DNA of 50,105 bases from Polaribacter glomeratus (lineage in GTDB: Bacteria; Bacteroidota; Bacteroidia; Flavobacteriales; Flavobacteriaceae), in the NCBI RefSeq assembly GCF_002954665.1, contig NZ_MSCM01000001.1, positions 1,068,376-1,118,480 of the forward strand, written 5' to 3'. A model generated the notes under the pieces. The model did not search any database, was not told where the DNA came from, and saw nothing but the letters and a program-made list of their open reading frames with translations. Below are positions 36,274-45,461 of the stretch, one piece after another (within the stretch, counting starts at the first letter, position 1; each line of letters starts with the position of its first letter). A program made the position numbers and the translations under genes.

Positions 36274-37509
36274 ATGAAAAATTTAACGACAATTCTAATT
36301 TTTTTCCTATTCTTAAGCAATTCAGCATTTGCACAAGTTGAAACTTGTAACTGTAAAACAGATTTAGATTTTGTAGTAGCAAAAATGAAGAAAATGCCTT
36401 CTTATAAGAGACAAATTAAAGGAGAAAAATTAATAGCATTTAATACGATGTATCAATCTTTATCTAAAGAAATGACAGCACCAATTGCTATTGAAAACTG
36501 TTATCAATTGCTATTAAAACAACTACTATTAGTAAATGATGCACATGCGAGTTTATCCATAAATTCTAAATTTTTATCAGAAAGTATTTTAAAGGATAAA
36601 GCTAAATTAGCTAGTTTTAAATTGACTGCTCTTTACAAAAATCATCCAAAAACAACGCGAGATATTGCCAAACTAAAAGAAGAATTATCCAATAAATCAA
36701 TAAATGATTTAGAAGGAATTTACAATTATAAAGACAATCAGAAAATCGGAATTTATTATGATACCAATAAAAAGGATTTAATTGGTGTGGTTCTAGAAAA
36801 CAATTTAAATAACTGGGAAATTGGCGAAATCAGTTTTTATGCAACGCATATTAATACTGAAAAATACAATGTATATCAGTATCATTTAGATACCAAAACA
36901 CCACGATTTGTAAAAAGTTTAACCTTTGAAAACGGAAGAATATGGAGCTATAAAAAAGTAGGAAATACTTTTAATTTTGAGTTGCCAAAAGAAAATCAGA
37001 CTGAATTAGAGTTCAAACAATTAAATGACAATACGCAATATTTATATTTTGGAAACTTTAGCAATAGCAAAAAGAAAAAGCATCTTGAGTTCTTTAAAAA
37101 CACCAAGGACAAACTAACTGCTAAAAATATTATTGTTGATTTAAGAAGCAACGGCGGCGGAAACAAAAAGTATTCTGATTCCTTTTTAAAACTCTTAAAA
37201 AATAAAAATATTTACATTTTAACTAATTGTTTTACAGTTAGTAACAGCGAGCAATTTACAGTAAAACTTAAAAAAATAAAAAACGCCAAACATTTGGGGC
37301 AAACTACTTTTGGCGTAATCGCTTATGGTATAAATTATGGAAGAAGCTACAATTCTCCTTCTGGTAATTTTACGATAACACCCACAGATATGAATTTTAA
37401 TAAATACTTAAAATACGAAAGCAAAGGTGTTTCTCCAGAAAAAAAACTAGCTTTTGATACTGATTGGATTGCGCAAACTTTGGCAATTATTGCCTCAAAA
37501 AATATTTAA
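36274..37509 (+). CDS. Secreted S41-family (C-terminal processing) peptidase-like protein
   Basis: A 411-residue protein with signal peptide MKNLTTILIFFLFLSNSAFA. The C-terminal half has the tail-specific protease core: IIVDLRSNGGGNKKYSDSFL, then ILTNCFTVSNSEQFTVKLK with the candidate catalytic Ser, and KNAKHLGQTTFG. No PDZ domain is evident between the halves. The N-terminal 90 residues contain CNCKTDLDFVVAKMKKMP. S41 relatives without PDZ are common in Bacteroidota and poorly studied. Probably a periplasmic or outer-membrane-associated peptidase; substrate unknown. Confidence 0.82.
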   Translation: MKNLTTILIFFLFLSNSAFAQVETCNCKTDLDFVVAKMKKMPSYKRQIKGEKLIAFNTMYQSLSKEMTAPIAIENCYQLLLKQLLLVNDAHASLSINSKFLSESILKDKAKLASFKLTALYKNHPKTTRDIAKLKEELSNKSINDLEGIYNYKDNQKIGIYYDTNKKDLIGVVLENNLNNWEIGEISFYATHINTEKYNVYQYHLDTKTPRFVKSLTFENGRIWSYKKVGNTFNFELPKENQTELEFKQLNDNTQYLYFGNFSNSKKKKHLEFFKNTKDKLTAKNIIVDLRSNGGGNKKYSDSFLKLLKNKNIYILTNCFTVSNSEQFTVKLKKIKNAKHLGQTTFGVIAYGINYGRSYNSPSGNFTITPTDMNFNKYLKYESKGVSPEKKLAFDTDWIAQTLAIIASKNI

Positions 37510-37574
37510 AAAAGTTTAAAAGTGAACGTGCTTCTCTAATACACGATTAAACTTTCTATTTTAAAATTAGAGTA

Positions 37575-37606
37575 AAGCTGTAACGCATTATGTTGCAGCT
37601 TTTTTA
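37575..37606 (+). terminator. Terminator after the S41-like gene
   Basis: AAGCTGTAAC at 37575-37584 pairs with GTTGCAGCTT at 37592-37601 (one T-G wobble) around a 7-base loop and is followed by T residues to 37605. The T run overlaps the stop codon of the convergent hisIE gene. Confidence 0.8.
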
Positions 37607-38203
37607 TTTATGTCTGCCTTTTAATTCAGCCTCAATATCTTTTAACGTAAAGCCTTTTGCCTGTAGTAACATTAAATAATGAAATAACAAATCTGCTGAT
37701 TCATATAAAAATAATTCGTCATTATTATCCATTGCTTCAATAACGGTTTCAACAGCCTCCTCGCCTACTTTCTGAGCAATTTTATTAATTCCCTTTTCAA
37801 AAAGACTCGCCACATACGATTTTTGAGTGTCTTTATTAGCAACTCTTTCTGTAATAACACTTTCTAAGGTTGAAAAGAAACCATAATTCTGTTTATTTTC
37901 TTCTTCCCAACAAGTATCAGTTCCTTTATGACATGTTGGTCCATTTGGGTTTACTTGAATCAATAACGTATCGTTGTCACAGTCTAGCTTCATGCTTACT
38001 AAATGCAACACATTTCCGCTTTCTTCACCTTTGGTCCAAAGTCTATTTTTAGTTCTTGAAAAAAAAGTAACTAATTTTGATTCTTCTGTTTTTGTGAATG
38101 CTTCTTGATTCATATACCCCAACATCAATACATTTTTTGTTGTGGCATCCTGAATTACAGCAGGCACTAATCCGTCTCTATTTTTACTGAAATCTATATT
38201 CAT
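37604..38203 (-). CDS. hisIE: Bifunctional phosphoribosyl-AMP cyclohydrolase / phosphoribosyl-ATP pyrophosphatase
   Basis: A 199-residue fusion for steps 2 and 3 of histidine synthesis. The HisI part (about 1-105) has MLGYMNQEAF, TFFSRTKNRLWTKGEESGN and the metal-binding Cys/Asp segment LDCDNDTLLIQVNP with CHKGTDTCW. The HisE part (about 110-199) has the MazG-like helices with GEEAVETVIEA and ESADLLFHYLMLL. Last gene of the his operon; its ATG shares one base with the GNAT stop (TAATG). Confidence 0.96.
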   Translation of the reverse strand: MNIDFSKNRDGLVPAVIQDATTKNVLMLGYMNQEAFTKTEESKLVTFFSRTKNRLWTKGEESGNVLHLVSMKLDCDNDTLLIQVNPNGPTCHKGTDTCWEEENKQNYGFFSTLESVITERVANKDTQKSYVASLFEKGINKIAQKVGEEAVETVIEAMDNNDELFLYESADLLFHYLMLLQAKGFTLKDIEAELKGRHK

Positions 38204-38664
38204 TATCTTAATTTTAACTCCATTTTTACGTCAGCAGATTCAAAATGAGTATCTACTACTTCTATATGATTAAAACCTAGTTTTTCGTACAATTTTAAAG
38301 CACTTTCTAATTTACTGCTAGATTCTAATGTTATTCTTTTTATGCCTTTTTCAATGCTAATATCAATACAAATCTGCATCAATTTTCTTCCGATTCCTAA
38401 ACCTTTAAATCCGTCTACAACGCCTAATTTTAATATTTCAAACGTTTCAGTATCAACGGGAACTAAACTTATCGTTCCAACAACTTCAGTATTAAAATGT
38501 GCTAAGAAAATAAAACTTCCTTGATCTAAATACTTTTGAGGATTGTCTAACAAATCGTCATCTCCTTTTTCGTATAAATGATGCTGATGCAACCAATCTA
38601 AAGATATCTTCTTAAATTGTTCGTGGTATTTATCTTCGTACTTTTTAATTTCTAACACGTTCAT
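38203..38664 (-). CDS. GNAT family N-acetyltransferase inside the his operon
   Basis: A 153-residue acetyltransferase. Motif A is LKLGVVDGFKGLGIGRKLMQICI (acetyl-CoA pyrophosphate loop GLGIG), followed by IKRITLESSSKLESALKLYEKLGF, the usual GNAT ending. The substrate is not evident. It lies between hisF and hisIE and its stop overlaps the hisIE start by one base, so it is translated as part of the operon; a role in histidine metabolism is not established. The 218-base gap to hisF carries only a short hairpin. Confidence 0.88.
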   Translation of the reverse strand: MNVLEIKKYEDKYHEQFKKISLDWLHQHHLYEKGDDDLLDNPQKYLDQGSFIFLAHFNTEVVGTISLVPVDTETFEILKLGVVDGFKGLGIGRKLMQICIDISIEKGIKRITLESSSKLESALKLYEKLGFNHIEVVDTHFESADVKMELKLR

Positions 38665-38882
38665 GTCTTACTTATTTATCACTAAAGTCAAACAATAATA
38701 AAGTTTGCTATATTTTATGTTAGTTCGAGTTGTTCCGTTTTTTTTTGCGCAATTGCATCTAGAACTTTACACTACTAATTTATTAATTTTTTGTTGCTAA
38801 AAATCACTCAAAGTGATATTATAGCTATTTAATTAATGATTTTGGCTCTTAGTTCCAACAACCATAAACCAAAAGCTATTTT

Positions 38883-39638
38883 TTAAATACGAACCGGAAT
38901 ATTATTCGCTTTTAATTCTTGCTTTAACTCTAAAATCGGAATTTCCCCAAAGTGAAAAACACTTGCTGCCAGCGCTGCATCCGATTTTCCTATTGTAAAA
39001 GTGTCTATAAAATGCTGCACCGTTCCCGCGCCACCAGAAGCAATAATGGGTATATTTAATTCTGATGATAATTTAGCCAACGCTTCATTTGCAAAACCAG
39101 CTTTTGTTCCGTCATTATTCATAGAAGTAAACAAAATTTCTCCTGCGCCACGTTTTTCTACTTCTTTTGCCCAATCAAATAAATTTAATTCGGTAGGAAT
39201 CGTTCCTCCTGCTAAATGCACAAACCATTCGCCGTTAATTTGTTTTGCATCGATCGCAACCACCACACATTGGCTCCCAAATTTATCTGCTAATTCGTTT
39301 ACCAAATCGGGTCTTTTTACTGCGGATGAATTTATCGAAACTTTATCAGCACCACATTTTAAAAGCGCATCAACATCTTCAACAGAAGAGATTCCGCCAC
39401 CAACCGTAAAAGGTATATTTACCTGTTCGGCAACTTTTAAAACCATATCTAACATGGTTTTTCTACCCTCTAAAGTGGCAGAAATATCTAAAAAAACCAA
39501 TTCGTCTGCACCTAAATCTGCATATTGTTTTGCTAAAACCACAGGATCGCCAGCATCAATTAAATTAACGAAATTAATACCTTTTACAGTTCTTCCGTTT
39601 TTAATATCTAAACAAGGTATTATTCTTTTTGTTAACAT
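38883..39638 (-). CDS. hisF: Imidazole glycerol phosphate synthase cyclase subunit
   Basis: A 251-residue (beta/alpha)8 barrel. The catalytic Asp residues are in [14 protein letters not shown] and [15 protein letters not shown]; phosphate-binding glycines are in [17 protein letters not shown] and [13 protein letters not shown]. It forms IGP and AICAR from PRFAR with ammonia delivered by HisH. Full length and motifs intact. It follows hisA, separated by 79 bases that carry a long palindrome. Confidence 0.97.
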   Translation of the reverse strand: MLTKRIIPCLDIKNGRTVKGINFVNLIDAGDPVVLAKQYADLGADELVFLDISATLEGRKTMLDMVLKVAEQVNIPFTVGGGISSVEDVDALLKCGADKVSINSSAVKRPDLVNELADKFGSQCVVVAIDAKQINGEWFVHLAGGTIPTELNLFDWAKEVEKRGAGEILFTSMNNDGTKAGFANEALAKLSSELNIPIIASGGAGTVQHFIDTFTIGKSDAALAASVFHFGEIPILELKQELKANNIPVRI

Positions 39639-39650
39639 TTTTTATGTCTT

Positions 39651-39716
39651 TGTCATTGCGATGAAAGAAGCAATCTCTATTTTAATTAACAGATTGCTTC
39701 TTTCATCGCATTGACA
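39651..39716. repeat. Long palindrome between hisA and hisF
   Basis: Arms 39651-39676 and 39691-39716 are 26 bases each and complementary except for one pair, around a 14-base loop. The arm contains GTCATTGCGATGAAAGAAG followed by CAATCT, which resembles the GTCATTGCGAG-type dispersed palindromes I know from several bacterial phyla; that family link is from memory. Confidence 0.85.
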
Positions 39717-39717
39717 T

Positions 39718-40455
39718 TTAGTTATTTATAATAAATTTTTCTAATTGTTTTAAGCTAATTCTATTTTCATAAATCGCTTTTCCTATAATAACACCTTCGC
39801 AACCTAACGCTGCTAGTTTAGGGATTTCATCAAAGGTAGAAATTCCTCCCGAAGCGATTAATTTTAGGTTATTTACTTCGGATAAAATTTGTTTATACAT
39901 CTCAAAACTTGGTCCTTGTAACATTCCGTCTTTAGAAATATCTGTGCAAATTACATACTGAATTCCTTTTTGCTGATACTCAGAAATAAACGGAATTAAC
40001 TCTAAAATGCTTTCTTCTTGCCAGCCATTTGTTGCAATCTTTCCTCCTGATGTATCCGGATAAAAATCAGCTCCTAAAATAATTTTGTCTGAACCGTATT
40101 TTTCAATCCAACTTTCAAAAATGGCACTGTTTTTAACCGCTATACTTCCACCAGTAACCTGATTTGCGCCCGAATTAAATGCTATTTCTAAATCCTTATC
40201 AGATTTTAAACCACCACCAAAATCGATTTTTAAATTCGTTTTAGAAGCAATTTGTTCTAATACTTTATAATTGATAATCTCACTTGCTTTCGCTCCATCT
40301 AAATCTACCACATGCAAGTATTCGATACCTGCAGCTTCAAATTCTTTGGCAACTTCTAACGGATTTTCATTATAGATTTTCTTGGTACTGTAATCGCCTT
40401 TTGTTAAACGAACACATTTTCCGTCTATAATGTCTATGGCTGGTATTATTCTCAT
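39718..40455 (-). CDS. hisA: ProFAR isomerase
   Basis: A 245-residue (beta/alpha)8 barrel homologous to HisF. The catalytic Asp residues are in [20 protein letters not shown] (Asp8 region) and [20 protein letters not shown]; phosphate sites are [15 protein letters not shown] and [12 protein letters not shown]. It opens the ribose ring of ProFAR to PRFAR. Motifs complete. Located between the four-helix-bundle gene and hisF. Confidence 0.97.
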   Translation of the reverse strand: MRIIPAIDIIDGKCVRLTKGDYSTKKIYNENPLEVAKEFEAAGIEYLHVVDLDGAKASEIINYKVLEQIASKTNLKIDFGGGLKSDKDLEIAFNSGANQVTGGSIAVKNSAIFESWIEKYGSDKIILGADFYPDTSGGKIATNGWQEESILELIPFISEYQQKGIQYVICTDISKDGMLQGPSFEMYKQILSEVNNLKLIASGGISTFDEIPKLAALGCEGVIIGKAIYENRISLKQLEKFIINN

Positions 40456-40560
40456 TTTCTAAATATTAAATATAAGAAGTTAATATATTAAAAGTAAAAA
40501 AAAGGAAGTTCTTAACTTAAAAACTTTCTAACTCCTATATTGAATATCTAACTTTTAACA

Positions 40561-40917
40561 TTATTTTTTTTGATTTCTTTTTGCTGTATTAATTGAAGCT
40601 ACAATTATTGCCAAAAGTTCAGAACCTTCTTTTTTCAATTTTAAAATTTCTTCATTATGTTCGGGAATCACTTCTTCAAAAATTTCTAACCAATAGACAC
40701 TTTCATCAGCTTCCTCTTCAACAATTTTTAATTTATTAATAAAATCGGCAGTAGATTTAGCTCTTTGAGAAGCTCTATAATTTGCACCAACTGAACTAGA
40801 ACTTCTAATTAATTGATTTACAAAAGCATTATATTCTCTAGATTTGGGAACTTTAAAACAGAATCTCCAACAATCTAAAGCAAATGTTTTAGTTCTAAAT
40901 ATTATTTGATTCTTCAC
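40561..40917 (-). CDS. Four-helix bundle protein (S23/23S rRNA intervening-protein family)
   Basis: A 118-residue all-helical protein. Signature FALDCWRFCFKVPKSREYNAFVNQL, then IRSSSSVGANYRASQRAKSTADFINKL and EEADESVYWLEIF, matches the four-helix bundle family first seen inside 23S rRNA insertions; the Avd protein of diversity-generating retroelements has the same fold. The start is GTG at 40917. It interrupts the his operon between hisH and hisA. Its function is unknown; RNA or nucleic-acid binding has been suggested for the family. AACTTTTAAC lies on both sides (40550-40559 and 40918-40927), within AT-rich spacers. Confidence 0.9.
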   Translation of the reverse strand: MKNQIIFRTKTFALDCWRFCFKVPKSREYNAFVNQLIRSSSSVGANYRASQRAKSTADFINKLKIVEEEADESVYWLEIFEEVIPEHNEEILKLKKEGSELLAIIVASINTAKRNQKK

Positions 40918-40986
40918 AACTTTTAACTTTTTTTATCTAACTTGTAATATTTTATATCATTTTACTTTTAATATTTAATATCAAAC

Positions 40987-41568
40987 TTATAACTTCAAAA
41001 AATTCTCCAAAATCTTACTTCCTTCAACGCCGCTCTTCTCTGGATGAAATTGCACTCCATAAAAATTATCTTTTTGCAAAGCAGAAGCGTATTCAATTTC
41101 ATAATCTGTGGTTGCAATTGCTTCCTCACAATTTTCTGCATAAAAACTATGTACTAAATACATAAATTCTTTTTCTTTAATTCCGGTAAATAAGTCTGAT
41201 TTTAAATCATAAATAACATTCCAACCCATTTGCGGCACTTTTACTGCTTTTGTAAACTTCTTTACCTCCACATTAAATATCCCTAATCCTTTTGTGTTGC
41301 CTTCTTCGGATGAATTGCACATTAATTGCATTCCTAAACAAATACCCAAAACAGGCTGTTTTAGTGTCGGAATTACTTTATCCAATCCGCTTTCTTGCAA
41401 CATCTTCATGGCTGTGCTTGCTTCTCCAACTCCCGGAAAAATCACTTTATCCGCAGCTCTAATTTCATCAATATTATTTGATAAAATAGCATCAACACCC
41501 AAACGTTTAAAGGCAAATTGAATGCTTTTAATGTTTCCTGCTCCGTAATTTATAATTACTAATTTCAT
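40987..41568 (-). CDS. hisH: Imidazole glycerol phosphate synthase glutaminase subunit
   Basis: A 193-residue class I glutamine amidotransferase. The triad is Cys in VLGICLGMQLM and His/Glu in GVQFHPEKSG. It starts VIINYGAGNIKSIQFAFKR, with IFPGVGEAS as the oxyanion region and CNSSEEGNTKGLGIF, typical of HisH. It supplies ammonia to HisF. Intact. Separated from its partner hisF by the four-helix-bundle gene and hisA. Confidence 0.97.
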   Translation of the reverse strand: MKLVIINYGAGNIKSIQFAFKRLGVDAILSNNIDEIRAADKVIFPGVGEASTAMKMLQESGLDKVIPTLKQPVLGICLGMQLMCNSSEEGNTKGLGIFNVEVKKFTKAVKVPQMGWNVIYDLKSDLFTGIKEKEFMYLVHSFYAENCEEAIATTDYEIEYASALQKDNFYGVQFHPEKSGVEGSKILENFLKL

Positions 41569-41577
41569 ATTAAATAT

Positions 41578-41725
41578 TCGATATATAATAGTAGAAGTTA
41601 AATTTAAACTATCTATTTACTTTGTACTTCTACTATTTAACTTTTTACTTTATAATATTAGATATAAAATAGTAAAAGTTAAATTCTAACTATCATTTTA
41701 CTTCTACTATCTAACTTTTTACTCT
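41578..41725. repeat. Duplicated AT-rich hairpin spacer between hisB and hisH
   Basis: Two successive imperfect copies of about 70 bases: each has ATAGTA(G/A)AAGTTAAATT, then ACTATC, then ACTTCTACTAT(T/C)TAACT, so each can fold with TAGTAGAAGTTAAA-like arms opposing TTCTACTATT. Related AACTTTTAAC/CTAACTTTT fragments occur in the spacers on both sides of the four-helix-bundle gene. Confidence 0.6.
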
Positions 41726-42860
41726 ATAACACTCCTTTTGTGCTTGGTAAAAACATCTTATTTGCATCTCTTTTCACTGCCATTTTCATTGCTTTTGCAA
41801 AAGCTTTAAAAATACCTTCTATTTTATGATGCTCGTTTGTTCCTTCTGCTTTAATATTTAAATTGCATTTTGCACCGTCTGTAAACGATTTAAACAAATG
41901 ATAAAACATTTCTGTTGGCATATCGCCTATTTTTTCTCGTTTAAAGTCAGCGTCCCATTCTAGCCAATTTCTACCGCCAAAATCTACGGCAACTTGCGCT
42001 AAACAATCATCCATTGGCAAACAAAAACCGTAACGTTCAATGCCTAATTTATTTCCGAGCGCTTTGTTAAACAACTCGCCAAAAGCAATCATGGTATCTT
42101 CGATCGTATGGTGCTCATCAACTTCTAAATCACCATCTACTTTTATGGTTAAATCCATATTTCCGTGTCTGCCAATTTGATCTAACATATGGTCGAAAAA
42201 AGATAATCCTGTATGAATATCATTTTTACCAGAACCGTCTAAATTTACTTTGATGTAAATCTTTGTTTCATTCGTGTTTCTTGTAATTTCTGCAACTCGA
42301 TCTTTTAACTTTAAAAACTCATAAATTTGAGCCCAATCGGTACTTGTTAAAGCAATACAATCTAAAATTTCTTGTTTTGAAGTTTCTATTTCATCAGCTC
42401 CTAATTCTGGATCTTCGGATAAATAAATACCTTTTGCTCCTAGATTCTTAGCCAACTCCATATCTGTGATTCGATCGCCTAAAACAAAAGAATTTTCTAA
42501 ATCATATTCTTCAGAAAAATACTTGGTTAACAAGCCTGTTCTTGGTTTTCTAGTTTCAGCATTTTCATGCGGAAATGTTTTATCAATATAAACATCCGTA
42601 AAAACAACACCTTCTTTTTCAAAAGCAGTCATTACTTTATGTTGTGCTGGCCAAAAAGTATCTTCAGGAAAAGAAGCGGTTCCTAATCCATCTTGATTCG
42701 TAACCATCACCAATTCGTAGTCCAATTCTGAGGCAATTTTTGCCATGTATTGAAATACTTTCGGATAAAATTCTAACTTTTCTAAACTATCTAATTGATA
42801 ATCTACTGGCGGCTCTAAGACTAAAGTGCCATCTCTGTCTATAAATAATACTTTTTTCAT
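41724..42860 (-). CDS. hisB: Bifunctional histidinol-phosphatase / imidazoleglycerol-phosphate dehydratase
   Basis: A 378-residue fusion. Residues 1-165 are the HAD phosphatase with [13 protein letters not shown] and [20 protein letters not shown]. Residues 185-378 are IGP dehydratase with the manganese-binding His motifs [15 protein letters not shown] and [19 protein letters not shown]. It performs two non-consecutive steps of the pathway. Both active sites are intact. Confidence 0.97.
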   Translation of the reverse strand: MKKVLFIDRDGTLVLEPPVDYQLDSLEKLEFYPKVFQYMAKIASELDYELVMVTNQDGLGTASFPEDTFWPAQHKVMTAFEKEGVVFTDVYIDKTFPHENAETRKPRTGLLTKYFSEEYDLENSFVLGDRITDMELAKNLGAKGIYLSEDPELGADEIETSKQEILDCIALTSTDWAQIYEFLKLKDRVAEITRNTNETKIYIKVNLDGSGKNDIHTGLSFFDHMLDQIGRHGNMDLTIKVDGDLEVDEHHTIEDTMIAFGELFNKALGNKLGIERYGFCLPMDDCLAQVAVDFGGRNWLEWDADFKREKIGDMPTEMFYHLFKSFTDGAKCNLNIKAEGTNEHHKIEGIFKAFAKAMKMAVKRDANKMFLPSTKGVL

Positions 42861-42876
42861 GATTCCTGTTTTTTCT

Positions 42877-42908
42877 AGACCTCACAGGTTTTAAAAACCT
42901 GTGAGATC
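42877..42908. repeat. Palindrome between hisC and hisB
   Basis: AGACCTCACAGGTTTT (42877-42892) faces AAAACCTGTGAGATCT (from 42894), complementary except for one pair. It resembles the GACCT-CACAGGTTTT/AAAACCTG family of intergenic palindromes common in Flavobacteriia, an identification from memory. Confidence 0.8.
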
Positions 42909-42919
42909 TTTATATTGTG

Positions 42920-43984
42920 TTATTGAATCGCCTTTAATGTTCTAATTAACTTTTGATTTTCCTCGGAAATACCCACACTAATTCTCAGACAATTTTCGCA
43001 CAAAGGTTCATTTGTACGGTTTCTAATTACAACACCATATTCAATTAATTGCTTGTAACGTTTTGCCGCATCATCCACTTTAATCAGTAAAAAATTACTA
43101 TCTGTTGGGTACACTTTTTCAATAAAATAGAACCCTTTTTCTAGTTCCTTTTTAAGATAATTTCTTTCACTAATCAATTGCGAAATTTCATTTTTAACTT
43201 CCTCTAAATTTTGAAGTCTGTTAATTGCTCTTAATTGCGTTAATTGATTTATGTTATAAGGCGGTTTAATATTGTTTAAAACTTGAATTATTTCTGCGGA
43301 TGCATAGCAAACTCCTAAACGAATTCCTGCTAGTCCATAAGCTTTTGAAAGCGTTTGAGTGATGACTAAATTCGGGAATTCTTCCATTCTTTTTAACCAA
43401 CTTTCTTGTTCAGAAAAATCGATATACGCTTCATCAATAACTACTAAGCCTTTAAAATTAGTCAATAAATATTCTACTTTTTCTGTTGTAAAACTATTTC
43501 CCGAAGGATTGTTTGGCGAGCATAAAAATAAAATTTTCGAATTTGCATCGACCTCATTTAAAATAGCAGCTACTTCTGGCTGAAAATCAGTATTTAATAA
43601 AACTTTTCTGTTTTCGATATTATTCAAATTCGCCAAAACAGAGTACATTCCGTACGTTGGTGGCAACGTAAGTACATTGTCTTCTTTTGGTTCGCAAAAA
43701 GCTCTAAAAATTAAATCTAAAACTTCGTCACTTCCATTTCCTAAAAGGATGTTCTTTTTATCAATATTTTTAATTTTTGATAAAACATCTTTTACATCGT
43801 TTTGTTGCGGATCTGGATACCTGTTTACACCATTTTCAAACGGATTTTCATTCGCATCTAAGAAAATCATTTCGGCCGTAGTTGCGTCTTTGTATTCATC
43901 TCTTGCAGACGAATAGGGTTTTAGAGATTTAATATTTTCTCTAATTAGGTTGTTGATGTTAAAATTTGTTTTCATTGTTTTCAT
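42920..43984 (-). CDS. hisC: Histidinol-phosphate aminotransferase
   Basis: A PLP enzyme of about 354 residues, fold type I. The Schiff-base Lys is in TLSKAYGLAGIRLGV; FLDANENPFENGVNRYPDPQQ, LLGNGSDEVLDLIFRAF, FLCSPNNPSGNSF and VVIDEAYIDFS are family motifs. Upstream in-frame codons from TTG 43999 lie in a palindromic repeat, so ATG 43984 or ATG 43975 is the real start; the sequence ATGAAAACA occurs twice in a row there. It follows hisD. Confidence 0.95.
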   Translation of the reverse strand: MKTMKTNFNINNLIRENIKSLKPYSSARDEYKDATTAEMIFLDANENPFENGVNRYPDPQQNDVKDVLSKIKNIDKKNILLGNGSDEVLDLIFRAFCEPKEDNVLTLPPTYGMYSVLANLNNIENRKVLLNTDFQPEVAAILNEVDANSKILFLCSPNNPSGNSFTTEKVEYLLTNFKGLVVIDEAYIDFSEQESWLKRMEEFPNLVITQTLSKAYGLAGIRLGVCYASAEIIQVLNNIKPPYNINQLTQLRAINRLQNLEEVKNEISQLISERNYLKKELEKGFYFIEKVYPTDSNFLLIKVDDAAKRYKQLIEYGVVIRNRTNEPLCENCLRISVGISEENQKLIRTLKAIQ

Positions 43985-43987
43985 TTG

Positions 43988-44036
43988 TTCTCGATACAAT
44001 TCCGATGAAAAATCGGAATCACTCGAACTGACAATT
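43988..44036. repeat. REP-like hairpin between hisD and hisC
   Basis: Contains GTTCTCGATACA, then ATTCCGAT (43999-44006), GAAAA loop, ATCGGAAT (44012-44019), then CACTCGAACTGACA. The same order of elements recurs in the 112-bp array at 49298-49352, with ATTTCGAT/ATCGAAAT instead: a compensated stem change. Confidence 0.85.
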
Positions 44037-44044
44037 TATAGTGA

Positions 44045-45328
44045 TTAATCCAAATCTTTTAAACGAATAGAAACTGCATTTTTATGCGCTTGCAAACCTT
44101 CTGCTGCTGCCATTAATTCAATTGCATTTCCGATTGTTTTTATCCCTTCTTTTGTTATCTTTTGAAATGTAATACTTTTGGTAAAACTATCTAAATTAAC
44201 ACCAGAATACGCTTTGCTAAATCCGTTTGTTGGTAACGTATGATTGGTTCCTGATGCATAATCGCCTGCACTTTCTGGCGTATAATTGCCAATAAAAACA
44301 GAGCCTGCATTTTCTATATTGTCAATATAAAAATCATTGTCATTTGTACACACAATAAAGTGTTCAGGACCGTATTCGTTAATTAATTCCAACGCAATTG
44401 CATCCGTTTCTACAAAAATAGATTTCGAATTGTGAATTGCTTTTTGCGCAATTTCTACTCTTGGCAGAACTAAAATTTGTTTTTCTATTTCTTCGGATAC
44501 TTTTTGAATTAATTCTTTGGATGTTGATACCAAAATAACTTGACTGTCTGCTCCATGTTCTGCCTGACTTAATAAATCGGATGCTACATAACTTGCGTTT
44601 GCAGAATCGTCTGCAACTACCAACAATTCACTTGGGCCTGCTGGCATATCAATGGCAACACCATATTTAGTTGCCAATTGTTTTGCAACGGTTACAAACT
44701 GGTTTCCAGGGCCAAATATTTTATATACTTGCGGAATACTTTCTGTACCAAAGGTGAAACCAGCAATAGCCTGAATACCGCCTACTTTAATAATTTTTGT
44801 AACACCACATAATTGCGCAGTGTATAAAATTGCTGGGTGTATTTTGCCTTCTTTATTTGGTGGTGAGCACAAAACTATTTCTTTACAACCTGCAATTTGC
44901 GCAGGAACTGCCAACATTAAAACTGTTGAAAATAAAGGTGCTGTTCCGCCAGGAATGTACAAACCAACTTTCTGAATTGGTCTTTTTTCTTGCCAACAAA
45001 AAACACCTTTAGTAGTTTCTATACTTACTTTTTCTGTTTTTTGTGCTACATGAAAGTTCGTAACATTCTCTTTTGCTAATTTAATTGCCGCTTTCAGTTC
45101 CTCAGAAACTAACAAAACGGCTTCATCTATTTCATCCGAAGAAACCAAGTTGCTTTCTAAAGAAACACCATCAAATAGTTGTGTGTATTTATTGATCGCT
45201 ACGTCACCATTTCTTTTAACGTCGTCAAAGATTTGATTAACGGTATTTTCAATATCATCGACCGTTTTTGTAGGTCTTTGTAATATTGTTTTCCAGTCTT
45301 TTTTAAGTGGATTTATAATTGTTTTCAT
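44045..45328 (-). CDS. hisD: Histidinol dehydrogenase
   Basis: A 427-residue zinc enzyme for the last two oxidations. Motifs: GLYIPGGTAPLFSTVLMLA, FGPGNQFVTVAK, MPAGPSELLVVAD, the metal ligands in DLLSQAEHGADSQVIL (Gln and His), GPEHFIVCTND and SAGDYASGTNHTLPT. Length is normal and the motifs are complete. Second gene of the operon after hisG, separated by a 181-base repeat-filled spacer. Confidence 0.97.
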   Translation of the reverse strand: MKTIINPLKKDWKTILQRPTKTVDDIENTVNQIFDDVKRNGDVAINKYTQLFDGVSLESNLVSSDEIDEAVLLVSEELKAAIKLAKENVTNFHVAQKTEKVSIETTKGVFCWQEKRPIQKVGLYIPGGTAPLFSTVLMLAVPAQIAGCKEIVLCSPPNKEGKIHPAILYTAQLCGVTKIIKVGGIQAIAGFTFGTESIPQVYKIFGPGNQFVTVAKQLATKYGVAIDMPAGPSELLVVADDSANASYVASDLLSQAEHGADSQVILVSTSKELIQKVSEEIEKQILVLPRVEIAQKAIHNSKSIFVETDAIALELINEYGPEHFIVCTNDNDFYIDNIENAGSVFIGNYTPESAGDYASGTNHTLPTNGFSKAYSGVNLDSFTKSITFQKITKEGIKTIGNAIELMAAAEGLQAHKNAVSIRLKDLD

Positions 45329-45356
45329 ACTAGTTATTCTTTATAAACTTACATTC

Positions 45357-45441
45357 GCGTTAGGGATTGTAGCATTTGTTTGAGCTCTTTTTTCTTTTTC
45401 AGAAAAAAAGCGAGTGCGAAAAGCCCGTTAAAACGCCCAAA
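45357..45441. repeat. Dispersed-repeat-like hairpin element between hisG and hisD
   Basis: Begins GCGTTAGGGATTGTAGC and ends AAAGCCCGTTAAAACGCCC, so its ends can pair (GCGTT with AACGC, GGG with CCC). An inner arm TTTTTTCT/AGAAAAAAA is also present. It looks like a dispersed intergenic repeat I recall from flavobacterial genomes; unverified here. Confidence 0.6.
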
Positions 45442-45461
45442 TAAATATTTTAATTTTTATA

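Noticed and set aside
39001..39714. 237-codon plus-strand frame opposite hisF
   Set aside because: It is the complement of a fully recognisable hisF and of the palindrome beside it; its composition is that of an antisense shadow.
40561..40917. A diversity-generating retroelement suggested by the Avd-like fold
   Set aside because: No reverse transcriptase, template repeat or variable repeat is visible in the window.
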